A stretch of DNA of 64,000 nt from Hydrogenophaga sp. SL48 (GCF_021729865.1 NZ_CP063400.1:1550001-1614000), one strand, 5' to 3'. Shown: positions 22,202-31,385, counted from the stretch's first letter. Notes: a model not told the origin generated them from the sequence alone. Made by a program: numbers and translations.

Positions 22202-22902
22202 TGGCACTGATCATTGAAAACCTCACGGTGGCCAAACAGGGGCGGGAGCTGGTCCGCAACGTCTCGATGTCGGTCGAGCAAGGGCAGGTCACGGCGGTGC
22301 TGGGGGCCAATGGCGCGGGCAAGTCGGAGCTGGTGCTGGCCGTGGCCGGCATGCTGCCCATCGCCCAGGGGCGCATCAGCGTCGATGGCCGCGCCATCCA
22401 GGGCTGCCCGCCCGACGTGGTGCGCCTGGCGGGCGTGGCCGCGGTGCCCGAAGGCCACCGGGTGTTGTCGAAGCTGTCGGTGGACGACAACCTGCGTGTG
22501 GCCGGCTCCATGCTGGCGCGGGATCGGGTCGGTCCTGCCGTGGCCGAGGTGTATGCGCTGTTTCCCGAGCTGGCGGAACGCAAGCGCCAGCTGGCCGGCA
22601 CCATGTCCGGCGGGCAACAGCAGATGCTGTCCATCGGGCATGCGCTGATGGCGCGCCCCAAGTACCTGCTGATCGACGAAATGTCGCTGGGCCTGGCGCC
22701 CCTGATCGTCAAGCGCCTGGTCAGGACCATCGAATCGCTGGTGGACCAGGGCGTGGGCGTCATCCTGGTGGAGCAGTTCACCGAGGTGGCCTTGTCGGTG
22801 GCGACCTCGGCCGTGGTGATGCGCACGGGGGACGTGCGCTACAGCGGGCCCGCCAGCGAGATCAGGGCCCAGCCCAAGATACTGGAAGCAGCGTACTTCT
22901 AG
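22201..22902 (+). CDS. ABC transporter ATP-binding protein (LivF-like)
   Basis: 233 residues with Walker A GANGAGKSE, the signature MSGGQQQMLSIGHALM and Walker B LLIDEMSLGLAPL. LivF relatives have this conserved VPEGHRVLSKLSVDDNL segment. Last gene of the alcohol oxidation/transport operon. Two hairpins follow it at 22940-22991. Confidence 0.93.
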   Translation: MALIIENLTVAKQGRELVRNVSMSVEQGQVTAVLGANGAGKSELVLAVAGMLPIAQGRISVDGRAIQGCPPDVVRLAGVAAVPEGHRVLSKLSVDDNLRVAGSMLARDRVGPAVAEVYALFPELAERKRQLAGTMSGGQQQMLSIGHALMARPKYLLIDEMSLGLAPLIVKRLVRTIESLVDQGVGVILVEQFTEVALSVATSAVVMRTGDVRYSGPASEIRAQPKILEAAYF

Positions 22903-22936
22903 CGGAAGGGGGCGACGTCGTTTGCGTCGCTGTGTG

Positions 22937-22991
22937 CTGAGCGCGCCGGCTGGCGCCGCTCAGTCACCAACGCCACGCGCCGGGCGTTGGC
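22937..22991. terminator. Paired hairpins after the transporter operon
   Basis: CTGAGCG...CGCTCAG (about 22937-22963) and the perfect stem CCAACGCC-N8-GGCGTTGG (22968-22991). No U-tract follows, so this is a structural repeat or a factor-dependent end rather than a classic intrinsic terminator. The rest of 22992-23198 shows no gene. Confidence 0.4.
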
Positions 22992-23198
22992 GCCGCGCCC
23001 CAGCAGCGGCGGGCCGAAGCGCAGGCTCAGCGCTCTGGCTGTTGTGTTCGGTGTCGCACGGAAATCTCTGCTCATCAGGCAGACACTCTGCCCGTTGCTT
23101 CGAGGGCCGCAGCCCCGACCCGGATTCGATTGCCCAGCGCAACACGCTGAATCCGCGTCACTCCAATGGCCCTTGGTTTTACTTGCAGAGAGATTTTC

Positions 23199-23750
23199 AT
23201 GAACAAGCTCACCACCCTCAAGGCCGCTCTCCTGGCCGCCAGCCTGCTGTCGCTTCCGGCGGCCTACGCTGCCAACCTGAGCAAGGCCGACTACCAGGCC
23301 GGCAAGACCCGCATCAGCGCGGACTACAAGGCAGACAAGGCGGCGTGTGACACGAAGACGTCCAACGCCAAAGACATCTGCATGGAAGAGGCCAAGGCCA
23401 AAGAGAAGGTCGCGCTCGCCGAGCTGGAGCACAGCTACACCGGCAAGGCCGCCGACCGCACCAAGATGCTGGAAGCCAAGGCCGAATCGACCTACGCCGT
23501 GGCCAAGGAGCGCTGCGACGACCTGGCCGGCAACGCCAAAGACGTGTGTGTGAAAGAGGCCAAGGCCGCTGAGGTCAAAGCCATGGCCGACGCCAAGATG
23601 GGCAAAGAAATCGCCGAGGCCAGGAAAGACGCGTCCACCGACAAGATGGCCGCCGACTACAAGGTGGCCGCTGAGAAGTGCGACGCCATGGCGGGCGACG
23701 CCAAGAGCGCTTGCATCGCTGCGGCCAAAACGAAGTTTGGCCAAAACTGA
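23199..23750 (+). CDS. Repeated Lys/Ala-rich periplasmic protein, function unknown
   Basis: 183 residues from the ATG at 23199, with a Sec signal peptide (LLAASLLSLPAAYA, cut about residue 25). The mature part is predicted helical and highly charged. It contains three copies of a unit with two cysteines spaced CX10C and the core N-A-K-D-x-C (ACDTKTSNAKDIC, RCDDLAGNAKDVC, KCDAMAGDAKSAC), separated by about 56 residues. The cysteine pairs could form disulfide-pinned helical hairpins. I do not recognise a function; similar small exported proteins are common in Comamonadaceae. Confidence 0.8.
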   Translation: MNKLTTLKAALLAASLLSLPAAYAANLSKADYQAGKTRISADYKADKAACDTKTSNAKDICMEEAKAKEKVALAELEHSYTGKAADRTKMLEAKAESTYAVAKERCDDLAGNAKDVCVKEAKAAEVKAMADAKMGKEIAEARKDASTDKMAADYKVAAEKCDAMAGDAKSACIAAAKTKFGQN

Positions 23751-23757
23751 GTTGAGT

Positions 23758-23906
23758 TGAGTTGATGTGAGGAAGAACCGGCCGGCCGCACCAGCGCCGC
23801 GCCGGTCTCTTCGTTCGGCTTCAATGCCATCACGACCAGCTGGCGGTTCTTCGCGGTGTAGAGCACCTGGCGGAAGTGCTCGTTGCGAATGGCGATGGCT
23901 TCGATG
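23758..23906 (-). pseudogene. Fragment of a cupin-domain protein gene
   Basis: On the minus strand the frame reads IRNEHFRQVLYTAKNRQLVVMALKPNEE in two parts, the typical N-terminal part of small cupin proteins, then runs into unrelated sequence. No start or C-terminal cupin barrel is left. A decayed remnant. Confidence 0.6.
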
Positions 23907-23917
23907 ATGGGCGCGGC

Positions 23918-24109
23918 TCAGGTCAGCCTGGGCAAGTCACTTGCCGCAAGCAGCGCAACACGAGCCTCGTCGAGTACCTCGACAAGCTCGTTTGCAACGA
24001 ACTGCCGACACTCGATTTCGAGCAAGCCTTCGCTTTGAAGCACATGCGCCAGTCTGTAAGCCCGCTCCAACAAAGCAGCGGCAGCCAACAAGTCCTTTGG
24101 GTTCTTCAT
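23918..24109 (-). CDS. Small hypothetical protein downstream of the permease
   Basis: 63 residues, Leu/Ala/Glu-rich and helical (DLLAAAALLERAYRLAHVLQ). Its ATG lies 6 bases after the stop of the TauE-type permease on the same strand, so it could be translationally coupled. No family recognised; it could also be a chance frame in decayed sequence. Confidence 0.35.
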   Translation of the reverse strand: MKNPKDLLAAAALLERAYRLAHVLQSEGLLEIECRQFVANELVEVLDEARVALLAASDLPRLT

Positions 24110-24115
24110 GACACG

Positions 24116-24858
24116 TCAAAGCGCCTGGATCAGGTTGGCCGCGCCCAAGGCGACAAAGATCACAAAAAGCGCCTTCTGGAAGGCGGGGCCCGCAAGGCGG
24201 CCTCGCAGCACCTCACCGAGCTTGAGCCCGCCAAAGGCGCCGATCAATGCCCCGCCCAATGCAATGGCAAGGTCGGCCGACCCCGACTCGAAAGGGGCCG
24301 ACATTTGCACCCTCACCGCCAGAGACAGTGTGGCGACGGTGAATGACAGGCCCAGCGCTTGCACCATCTCATCCTTGCTCAGCCGCAGCGTCTGCAAATA
24401 GGGAACCCAGGGCAACACGAAGACGGCCGTGAGCGCCGTGACCAACCCGGTGGCCGTGCCTGCCAGCACGCTGAGCCATTGGCTGGAGCGCGACAGATCG
24501 GGCAGATGAGGGCGCCACAGACCCCAGAGGCCATAGGCCATGAGAATTCCGCCCAACCAGGCCTTGGCCCATGGCAATTGGACGGCTCCCCCCAGGCCTG
24601 GCGCGCTGACCGTCACGATGGCCATCGCCAACCAGCCAGGCCACATCCGGGATGCCAGCGAGCGCAGGTGAGGGCCACAGCATTGCGCCACGTTGGTCGC
24701 CAGCGAAGGGATGACCAGCAGCGCGGCCGCTTGCACCGGCTGCATCCACAGCCCCAGCAAGCTCATGGCCACCGTGGGCAGGCCCATGCCGGTGACGCCC
24801 TTCACGCCGCCCGCGAGAACGAAGACAACGACCACCATCGAGAGCTGCAATGTGTCCA
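24116..24858 (-). CDS. TauE/SafE-family membrane permease
   Basis: 247 residues from the ATG at 24858 (a start 12 codons earlier is also possible). About eight hydrophobic segments, with the family pattern GGVKGVTGMGLPTVAMSLLGL near the N-terminus and GTATGLVTALTAVFVLPWVPYLQ in the second half. The family exports sulfite or organosulfonates; the ligand here is unknown. It is divergent from a LysR regulator that may control it. Confidence 0.85.
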
Positions 24859-24942
24859 TGCCCCATGGTGTCTGCGCAGCGCAGGTGCTGTCCATCGGAT
24901 TGCTGCGAACGTGTCCTTCGCAGATTCCGTAGGATGAAGCCC

Positions 24943-25878
24943 ATGAGCACCACCCCCAAGCGCCGCACCTCCGACTACCGCATCGATCCGTTCGATCTGC
25001 ACCTCTTCGCCGCCGTGATGGCGCATGGAACCATCACTGCCGCGGCTTCAGCGGTGAACCTCTCGCTCGCCGCGGCCAGTGCACGCCTCAAGCATCTTGA
25101 AGACGCGACCGGTTCGCGCCTGCTGGAGCGCTCCAAGTCGGGCGCGGTGCCCACCGACGCGGGGCGCGCGCTGATGCGCCACGCCAACCGTGTGCTTGCT
25201 GAACTCGAATCGCTGCATGTCGAGATGGCGAGCTTTGGCCATGGATTGCGCGGTACGGTTCGACTGCTTTGCAACACGGCCGCCATGTCCGAGACCCTTC
25301 CGCGCACGATCGGACAATTCTTGGTGAAGACCCCTGACCTTGATGTGGACGTGCAAGAGCTGCCGAGCGAGGCGGTCATTGACGCATTGCGCCGTGGCAC
25401 CGCTGACCTGGGCATCGTCGCGGACTACGTCGACACCTCCGGGCTGCTGGTGCAGCCTTGGGTTGATGACCGATTGGTGGCGCTGTTGCCTGCGCGCTGG
25501 CCCCTGGGCCGCCGCCGCTCAATGGCCTATGGCGAGTTGCTGGAGCACCCCTTTGTTGGCTTGGCTCGGGACAGCGGACTCAGCCGCTTTCTGGCGGCCC
25601 AGGCCAGCCGCAGCGGCCGCGTCCCGCGCCATCGGGTGCGCCTGGGCGGCTTTGACGCTGTCGCAGAGCTTGTGGTTGCGGGCGTGGGGGCGGCGGTCAT
25701 GCCCGAGAGCGCTGCCGTGCGCTTTGGCAAGGCAGGCGCCCGCATCGTCGCACTTTCAGATGCCTGGTCTCGCAGAAAGCTGCTCGTTTGCATGACAACA
25801 GCGGGCAGCGAGCTGCCAAGCGTTTGCGCGCTCGCCGATGCGCTGCTGGGCGCGCGATCGAAGGTGTTCAGTCAATGA
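24943..25878 (+). CDS. LysR-family transcriptional regulator
   Basis: 311 residues. N-terminal winged HTH (about 12-75: DLHLFAAVMAHGTITAAASAVNLSLAAASARLKHLEDATGSRLLER) and a LysR substrate domain (about 95-300). A start three codons upstream (24934) is equally possible. It is divergent from the TauE-type permease, the usual layout for a LysR target. Confidence 0.9.
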   Translation: MSTTPKRRTSDYRIDPFDLHLFAAVMAHGTITAAASAVNLSLAAASARLKHLEDATGSRLLERSKSGAVPTDAGRALMRHANRVLAELESLHVEMASFGHGLRGTVRLLCNTAAMSETLPRTIGQFLVKTPDLDVDVQELPSEAVIDALRRGTADLGIVADYVDTSGLLVQPWVDDRLVALLPARWPLGRRRSMAYGELLEHPFVGLARDSGLSRFLAAQASRSGRVPRHRVRLGGFDAVAELVVAGVGAAVMPESAAVRFGKAGARIVALSDAWSRRKLLVCMTTAGSELPSVCALADALLGARSKVFSQ

Positions 25879-26026
25879 ACTGGGGACGCTTTGTCAGAGA
25901 CGGGAGAACGCCAGCGTCCGGAGGCGTTTGCAGTCAGCGACCAGACTTGAGCCGATGAACGGATCGCTGCAGAGCAGCCCTCCTGCATGGCTGCTTGAGG
26001 CTGGCAGCAGCCAGCCAGGTCTCGCA

Positions 26027-26063
26027 GACCAATGACAGCGGCCGCCGGAACCTGCCATTGGTC
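26027..26063. other. Hairpin in the long intergenic region before nifB
   Basis: GACCAATG (26027-26034) and CATTGGTC (26056-26063) form an 8-base perfect stem with a 21-base loop. The region 25879-26270 holds no gene that I can support on either strand. Confidence 0.4.
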
Positions 26064-26271
26064 ATCCTGCGGGGCGACCTACCGCTGCACCCCATACAGC
26101 CAGCATTCGAGACTTCGCGTGCGACCAGGCCCAAACGACTGCTTGATGCCGGGCAGCAAGAGTACTCCCGCAGCCAGCGACCGGCTCCAAACGCTGCATT
26201 CCGGCCATCCACGCTGCCGATACCCTCAGCCGCGCTGAGTAGACCCCCATCCTCCCACCCATTTCCCGCTT

Positions 26272-26326
26272 TGTCGCAACCCCGACGGCCCCCGACAAAA
26301 CCACCCCCGTTGTCCCATTCCCGACA
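26272..26326. promoter_or_regulatory. NifA upstream activator site(s) for nifB
   Basis: TGT-CCCATTCCCG-ACA at 26311-26326 is an exact NifA site. A near match, TGT-N10-ACG, lies at 26272-26287. The exact site is centred about 55 bases before the -24 box, closer than usual. Confidence 0.72.
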
Positions 26327-26371
26327 ACCGACAGAACCACCAAGCCATTGATCTGAAACGTTTTTTTTCGA

Positions 26372-26387
26372 TGGCACGAAATTCGCT
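26372..26387 (+). promoter_or_regulatory. Sigma-54 (-24/-12) promoter of the nifB operon
   Basis: TGGCAC-GAAAT-TCGCT, a full -24 box and GG-N10-GC spacing; the -12 box is TCGC instead of TTGC. Start expected near 26398, about 37 bases before nifB. Confidence 0.83.
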
Positions 26388-26434
26388 GAAGACCTGCCCA
26401 AGCGGCCGTTGTTGGTTGCACGAAAGGGGTCTTC

Positions 26435-28051
26435 ATGTCGACAGCATTGAGCAGTGGTGGCAGTGCAGCGGCGGGCGCCATGCCCGCCAGGACGTATGTG
26501 TCCATCGGACAGATCAAACCCTTGGGCGCCGCGCCCGAGCTGCCTTCCACCGGTGGTGGCTGTGGCACCTCCGGCGGTGAGGGCAAGGCCAGTTGCGGCA
26601 CGTCCGATGGCCCGGACGACATGCCCCAGGAAGTCTGGGACAAGGTCAAGAACCACCCCTGCTATTCCGAAGAAGCCCACCACCACTACGCGCGCATGCA
26701 CGTGGCCGTGGCGCCGGCCTGCAACATCCAGTGCAACTACTGCAACCGCAAATACGACTGCAGCAACGAGTCGCGCCCCGGTGTGGTGTCGCAAAAGCTC
26801 ACGCCCGAACAGGCGGTGAAGAAGGTGGTGGCCGTGGCCAGCGAGATCCCGCAGATGACGGTGCTCGGTGTCGCCGGCCCGGGCGATGCGCTGGCCAACC
26901 CGGCCAAGACCTTCGACACCTTCCGCATGCTGCAGGAGCAGGCGCCCGACATCAAGCTCTGCCTGTCCACCAACGGCCTGGCGCTGCCGGACCAGGTGGA
27001 CGAGATCTGCAAATACAACGTCGACCACGTGACCATCACCATCAACATGGTGGACCCGGCCGTGGGCGAAAAGATCTACCCCTGGATCTTCTGGAACCAC
27101 AAGCGCGTGACCGGCTACGAGGCCGCCAAGATCCTGCACGAGCGCCAGATGCTCGGCCTGGAGATGCTCACCGCGCGCGGCGTGCTCACCAAGATCAACT
27201 CGGTGCTGATCCCCGGCATCAACGACGAGCACCTGATCGAGGTGAACCGCGAGGTGAAGAAGCGCGGCGCCTTCCTGCACAACATCATGCCGCTGATCTC
27301 CGAAGCCGAACACGGCACGGTGTTCGGCCTCACCGGCCAGCGCGGCCCGACCGCTTCGGAGTTGAAGGCTGTGCAGGACGCCTGCATGGGCGGCGCCAAC
27401 CTCATGCGCCACTGCCGCCAGTGCCGTGCCGACGCGGTGGGCCTGCTTGGCGAAGACCGCTCGGAAGAGTTCACGCTCGACAAGCTGGAGCAGATGGAAG
27501 TGGTCTACGACCTGGACAAGCGCAAGAGCTACCAGGACAAGGTCGAGGTCGAGCGCCAGGCGCAACAGGCCGCCAAACACGAAGCCCTGGCCGCAGCCAG
27601 CGCCATCGATGTGGATCAAGACCTGAAGGTGCTGGTCGCGGTCGCCACCAAAGGCGGCGGCCGGGTCAACGAGCACTTCGGCCACGTCACCGAATTCCAG
27701 GTGTTTGAAGTCTCGGCCGCGCAGGCCCTGTTCGTCGGACACCGCCGCGTCGACCTGTATTGCCAGGGCGGCCACGGCGACGACGAGCAGCTGCCTTCGG
27801 TGGTCAACGCCATCAACGACTGCCACGCCGTGCTGGTCGCCAAGATCGGCGCCTGCCCGCGCGACGAGCTGCTGGCCGCCGGTGTCGAGCCGGTCGACCA
27901 GTACGTCGGCGAGTTCATCGAAAAGGCCGCGCTCGAGTGGTTCAACGGCTACCGCGGCCGCATTGCCAGCGGCGCCATCACGCACCAGCCGCGCGGTGAC
28001 GCGCAGATCCGCCAGGGTGCCTTCACCGGCGGCCTCGCCGAAGCCGCCTGA
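26435..28051 (+). CDS. nifB: NifB, radical SAM FeMo-co precursor synthase
   Basis: 538 residues. The radical SAM cluster motif CX3CX2C is CNIQCNYC at about residues 96-103, preceded by a Gly/Ser-rich leader with three cysteines or so. The NifB-specific region ([17 protein letters not shown]) follows near 330. The last about 120 residues are a NifX/NafY-like cofactor-carrying domain ([18 protein letters not shown]). NifB builds NifB-co (8Fe-9S-C), the core of FeMo-co. First gene of the long operon that runs to 37.4 kb. Confidence 0.97.
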   Translation: MSTALSSGGSAAAGAMPARTYVSIGQIKPLGAAPELPSTGGGCGTSGGEGKASCGTSDGPDDMPQEVWDKVKNHPCYSEEAHHHYARMHVAVAPACNIQCNYCNRKYDCSNESRPGVVSQKLTPEQAVKKVVAVASEIPQMTVLGVAGPGDALANPAKTFDTFRMLQEQAPDIKLCLSTNGLALPDQVDEICKYNVDHVTITINMVDPAVGEKIYPWIFWNHKRVTGYEAAKILHERQMLGLEMLTARGVLTKINSVLIPGINDEHLIEVNREVKKRGAFLHNIMPLISEAEHGTVFGLTGQRGPTASELKAVQDACMGGANLMRHCRQCRADAVGLLGEDRSEEFTLDKLEQMEVVYDLDKRKSYQDKVEVERQAQQAAKHEALAAASAIDVDQDLKVLVAVATKGGGRVNEHFGHVTEFQVFEVSAAQALFVGHRRVDLYCQGGHGDDEQLPSVVNAINDCHAVLVAKIGACPRDELLAAGVEPVDQYVGEFIEKAALEWFNGYRGRIASGAITHQPRGDAQIRQGAFTGGLAEAA

Positions 28052-28091
28052 CCCTCATTTCCCCACGACGTTCCATAGAAGGAGAGCCACC

Positions 28092-28286
28092 ATGCCCATG
28101 AAGATCATCGCTTCCACCTGCACCGCCTGCTCGGCCTGCGAACCCGAATGCCCGAACGTCGCGATCCGCGAAAAAGGCGGCACCTACGTCATCGACCCCA
28201 AGAAGTGCACCGACTGCGAAGGCCACTACGACGAGCCGCAGTGCGTCGCCGTGTGCCCGGTTGACGGCTGCATCGTAAAAATCTGA
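28092..28286 (+). CDS. fdxN: FdxN, 2[4Fe-4S] ferredoxin
   Basis: 64 residues with two four-cysteine blocks: [12 protein letters not shown] and CTDC...[10 protein letters not shown] with the extended spacing of nif-type FdxN. A GGAG site lies before the ATG at 28092; a second ATG is at 28098. It follows nifB by 40 bases, as in most diazotrophs, and donates electrons for NifB-co assembly. Confidence 0.95.
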   Translation: MPMKIIASTCTACSACEPECPNVAIREKGGTYVIDPKKCTDCEGHYDEPQCVAVCPVDGCIVKI

Positions 28287-28290
28287 AGCA

Positions 28291-28401
28291 CCCCCGCGCC
28301 GCGCCCAAGGGCGCGTCACCCCCTCAAGGGGGCAACACCAGCGGCCCGGCAAAGCCGGTTCCGCGGTGTTCTGAAGGGGGCTTTGCTGCGCTCGCCCTAG
28401 G
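28291..28401 (+). repeat. REP-like palindromic repeat (class B)
   Basis: GCGCCGCGCCCAAGGGCGCG, ACCCCCTCAAGGGGG and GGCCCGGCAAAGCCGGTTCC, then GGCTTTGCTGCGCTCGCC. Located between fdxN and the iscA-type gene; it could reduce read-through or stabilise the 5' mRNA. Confidence 0.75.
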
Positions 28402-28467
28402 GCGTGCGGTCTGTGCTTGAGACCTCCCGAGTTATTTGCATTCATCCCGTACATCGAGACCACCACC

Positions 28468-28878
28468 ATGCTGCCCAACATCGTCCTCAAGCCCGCCGCC
28501 GTCAAGTTCATCTCGCGTATCGTGCGCTTCTCTGGCTTGCCGGCCGGTGCGGGTTTTCGTCTGGCGGTGTCGCCCGGCGGTTGCTCGGGCTACAGCTCGG
28601 AATTCAGCGCCGAGGCCACGCCCGGCCCGGGTGAGCAGGTGCTGGAGATCGAAGGCCTGCGCCTGTTCCTCGGCGCCGAGAGCCGCCTGATGCTCGAAGG
28701 CGTGATTGTCGATTTCGCCGACACGCCGACCCAGTCGGGCCTTACGTTCACCAACCCCAACCAGGCCGCTTGCGGCTGCAGCAGCGCATCGAGTGAGAGC
28801 CCGGCGCCGATGGTGGGGGTGACCAAGATCGAGATCGGCGCCATCGGGCGCGGCCGCCCGGCCACGCTGGCCTCCTGA
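28468..28878 (+). CDS. Nif-associated A-type Fe-S carrier (IscA-nif/HesB family)
   Basis: 136 residues. HesB/IscA fold with GGCSGYSSEFS near 38 and C-terminal AACGCSSAS. It is longer than IscA, with a C-terminal extension of about 25 residues (VGVTKIEIGAIGRGRP). Proteins of this type accompany nifB/fdxN in betaproteobacterial nif clusters. It could deliver Fe-S clusters to nitrogenase maturation proteins. Confidence 0.88.
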   Translation: MLPNIVLKPAAVKFISRIVRFSGLPAGAGFRLAVSPGGCSGYSSEFSAEATPGPGEQVLEIEGLRLFLGAESRLMLEGVIVDFADTPTQSGLTFTNPNQAACGCSSASSESPAPMVGVTKIEIGAIGRGRPATLAS

Positions 28879-28887
28879 GCGCAGGCC

Positions 28888-29472
28888 ATGAACGCCGCCG
28901 TCGTCAACCTGGGGCTGGACGACGCGCTCGACGCGTTCGGCGCCGGTGCGATCGGCGGCGCGGTCAGCCCTGAGGTCGATGCACTGATCAAGGAAGCGGG
29001 CCTCAAGCGCGACCAGCCTGAGGAGGCCCTGGCACTGCTGGAAAAGGCGAGGGCGCTGGCGCCCAGCCACCCCGGGCCGCTGATCGCGCTCTACCGGTTT
29101 CATTTCTATGGCCATGCGCTGGACAAGGCCCGCGCGGTCGGTGAAGACGCGCTGGCGATTGCGCGCAGCGCGCTCGGCCCCAGCTTCGGCGACGCGCCGC
29201 CCGACGACGATGCCCTGCGCCACGACCCGGCTGTGCGCTTCTACCTGTTCACGCTCAAGGGCCTGGCCTACCTGAGCCTGCGCCTGGGCGACTTCGACGA
29301 AGCGCGTCTGATGCTGGCCGCGCTGCGCCAGCTCGACCCGAAAGACCACCTCGGTGGAGCCTTGCTCTTGCATGTGCTCGCACGCCGAGAAGCCGCCAAC
29401 ACCCCCGACGCGGTGGACCCGCTGAGCGCCTACCCGGTGCGCGGCTGGAGCGGAAACGGGGCCAAGTTATGA
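28888..29472 (+). CDS. Nif-cluster tetratricopeptide-type helical protein
   Basis: 194 residues, helical, with TPR-like pairs (EEALALLEKARALAPSHPGPLIALYRFHFYGHALDKA and FYLFTLKGLAYLSLRLGDFDEARLMLAALRQLDPKD). No catalytic motif. It starts 9 bases after the iscA-type gene and overlaps the next gene by four bases (ATGA), so it is part of the operon. Similar genes occur next to the LRV protein in other nif regions; role unknown. Confidence 0.8.
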   Translation: MNAAVVNLGLDDALDAFGAGAIGGAVSPEVDALIKEAGLKRDQPEEALALLEKARALAPSHPGPLIALYRFHFYGHALDKARAVGEDALAIARSALGPSFGDAPPDDDALRHDPAVRFYLFTLKGLAYLSLRLGDFDEARLMLAALRQLDPKDHLGGALLLHVLARREAANTPDAVDPLSAYPVRGWSGNGAKL

Positions 29473-30305
29473 GCGCCCAAGACACCTCGCTCGCCGAGTT
29501 CAGGGGCACCCGCGCGCCCGCTGGCGACATCGAGGCCTCGCACTGGCAGGGCGGCCCGGTGGACTGCAGCGCCTGCGAATACCAGGCCCTGCGCGATCTG
29601 CCAGCCGAACAAGGCTGCGAACCGGGCCACGCCTGCATGCAGGACGTGTACGCGCGCCGCATCGACCGTTTTTTCCGCTGGCACCCGGAACAGGGCGACC
29701 GCCAGCTCGGCCATGCGTACTTCGAGGTGCGCGCCATCGCCGCGCGCCACGCCAACGTGTTCCGCCTGGCCTCGCTGATGGACGACCCGGACGAAACCGT
29801 GCGCCTGCAGATCGCGCTGCGCCTGCCGCAGCAGCTGCTCGGCCGCATGGCGCACGACCCGCACCGCGAGGTCCGCATCCGCGTCGCCCAGCGCCTGGAA
29901 ACCGCCGAACTCGCCGCCATGCGCAACGACACCGACTACGGCGTGCGCGAGTGGGTGGCGCGGCGCCTGCCGCTGGCGCTGTTGCCCACCATGGCGCGCG
30001 ACCCCGACCGCGCCGTGCGCCTGATCGTGGCGCAGCGCCTGGAGATGCCGGCGCTGCTGATCCTGCTCAGCGACAAGTCGCCCGAGGTGCGCCGCACCGT
30101 CGCCGAGCGACTGCCCGCGCCGCTGCTGCCGCGCCTGATGGCCGACACCGACTGGCGGGTGCGCTGGGAAGTGGCGCAGCGCGCCGACCCGGACCTGCTC
30201 GGCCCGCTGCGCGAGGACGACGACCCATTGGTGCGCCAGAGCGTGCTCGAACGCCAGGACCCGCGCCAGGCCCTTTCACTCGTACCGGGAGCGCCCCATG
30301 GCTGA
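29469..30305 (+). CDS. 4Fe-4S leucine-rich-variant (LRV) repeat protein
   Basis: 278 residues. The N-terminal part carries cysteines in VDCSACEYQAL and GCEPGHACMQDVY, the LRV FeS4 domain pattern. From about residue 90 on come repeated helical units (VRLQIALRLPQQLLGRMAHDPH, VRIRVAQRLETAELAAMRND and so on), the LRV repeats first seen near Azotobacter nif genes. Probably a scaffold for protein contacts. It overlaps nifZ by eight bases. Confidence 0.92.
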   Translation: MSAQDTSLAEFRGTRAPAGDIEASHWQGGPVDCSACEYQALRDLPAEQGCEPGHACMQDVYARRIDRFFRWHPEQGDRQLGHAYFEVRAIAARHANVFRLASLMDDPDETVRLQIALRLPQQLLGRMAHDPHREVRIRVAQRLETAELAAMRNDTDYGVREWVARRLPLALLPTMARDPDRAVRLIVAQRLEMPALLILLSDKSPEVRRTVAERLPAPLLPRLMADTDWRVRWEVAQRADPDLLGPLREDDDPLVRQSVLERQDPRQALSLVPGAPHG

Positions 30306-30660
30306 CATCAACCGCGACGACGCCGAGATCGAACTCGCCTTTCCACCGCGCTTCCAGTACGGCGAACGCGTGATCGCGCGCTCCGTGGTGCGCAACGACG
30401 GCACCTACAACGGCAAGGACATCGGCGAGGTGCTGGTGAACAAGGGCGAGATCGGCTACGTCATCAACATCAACACCTTCCTGCAGCAGTTCTACATCTA
30501 CGCGGTCGACTTCGTCGACTCCGGCCACCGCGTCGGCATGCGCGCCAAAGAACTCTGCACCCTGGACAACCTGCCCGACGAGGTGCTGGCGCAACTCGGC
30601 GACAAAGCCTCCAGCATCACGACGCTCGGTCAACCCCAACCTGAAAAGGAAGCCCCATGA
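30298..30660 (+). CDS. nifZ: NifZ
   Basis: 120 residues with the NifZ core (PRFQYGERVIARSVVRNDGTY, GEIGYVINI, FYIYAVDFVDSGHRVGMRAKEL). NifZ is needed for maturation of the second P-cluster of the MoFe protein. It overlaps the LRV gene and a second NifZ-like gene. Confidence 0.95.
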   Translation: MADINRDDAEIELAFPPRFQYGERVIARSVVRNDGTYNGKDIGEVLVNKGEIGYVININTFLQQFYIYAVDFVDSGHRVGMRAKELCTLDNLPDEVLAQLGDKASSITTLGQPQPEKEAP

Positions 30661-30938
30661 ACGGCATTGAACCCCGCGAACCCGTCTACGCCTGGGGCCA
30701 GCGCGTGATCGCGCTGGACGACCTGGTCAACGACGGCAGCCACCCCGAACGCGGACCCGACGCCTTGCTGGCCGCGCGCGGCACGGTGGGCGAGATCGTC
30801 AACATCGGCCACGCTCAGGAACTCAACGAGCCGGTCTACCTGGTGCAGTTCCCCGGCTGCGTGGTCGGCTGCATGGAAATCGAACTCGTGCCCGCACCCG
30901 CCGGCCTCTTGCCTGAGACCGAAGACGAGGTTGCATGA
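30657..30938 (+). CDS. Second NifZ-family protein
   Basis: 93 residues. The NifZ pattern recurs: YAWGQRVIALDDLVNDGS, GTVGEIVNIG and VYLVQFPGCVVGCMEIEL. It is shorter and diverged from the adjacent NifZ, so the tandem is old rather than a fresh duplication. ATGA overlaps with both neighbours suggest strict co-translation. Confidence 0.88.
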   Translation: MNGIEPREPVYAWGQRVIALDDLVNDGSHPERGPDALLAARGTVGEIVNIGHAQELNEPVYLVQFPGCVVGCMEIELVPAPAGLLPETEDEVA

Positions 30939-31279
30939 ACGCTGTCCCCGAAGCGCGCAACCTGCCGCGTGACCTGACGCTGCACCGCCTGGAGCGGGCA
31001 CTGAAGGAACGCGTGCGCTACCGCTTCGTGCAACCCACCGTGTGGATCGACGAGCAGGGCTACCGGGTCGAGAGCCCGTGCTGCTCGCGCAACGTGGACC
31101 CGAGCGGCGGCACCATCGCCATCGCCTTGCTGAAGCCGCCCATGGGCGAGCACCCCTGCTGGACGCTGTGCGCCCGCGACCACACACAGCAGGCCTGGGT
31201 GGTGAAGGAGCGGGCCGACCAGATCGAACCCTTACTGGACTTGCTGTGTTTGGACAGCGAGAGGCAGTTCTGGCCATGA
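30935..31279 (+). CDS. Small nif-operon protein, unknown function
   Basis: 114 residues. Contains CCSRNVDPSGG in the middle and a later cysteine pair (HPCWTLCARDHT). Predicted alpha/beta with no membrane segment. It overlaps the second nifZ gene by four bases. I do not recognise the family with confidence. The cysteines could bind metal, but that is only a guess. Confidence 0.75.
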   Translation: MNAVPEARNLPRDLTLHRLERALKERVRYRFVQPTVWIDEQGYRVESPCCSRNVDPSGGTIAIALLKPPMGEHPCWTLCARDHTQQAWVVKERADQIEPLLDLLCLDSERQFWP

Positions 31280-31288
31280 AGAACCTGA

Positions 31289-31367
31289 CACCCCCCGCAG
31301 CGCTTCGCGCTACCCCCCAGGGGGCGGCACTGGCCGTCCGGCAAAGTCGGCCCGGCGGTGCCCTGGG
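31289..31367 (+). repeat. REP-like palindromic repeat (class B variant)
   Basis: GCAGCGCTTCGCGCTACCCC, CCCCCAGGGGGC and GGCCGTCCGGCAAAGTCGGCC before nifS. The 106-base gap has no gene. Confidence 0.7.
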
Positions 31368-31385
31368 TTGGAGGAGAAGCTCGCC

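Noticed and set aside
25934..27985. 683-codon open frame on the minus strand opposite nifB
   Set aside because: It mirrors nifB codons in a GC-rich gene, has no ribosome site and no recognisable domain; a shadow frame.
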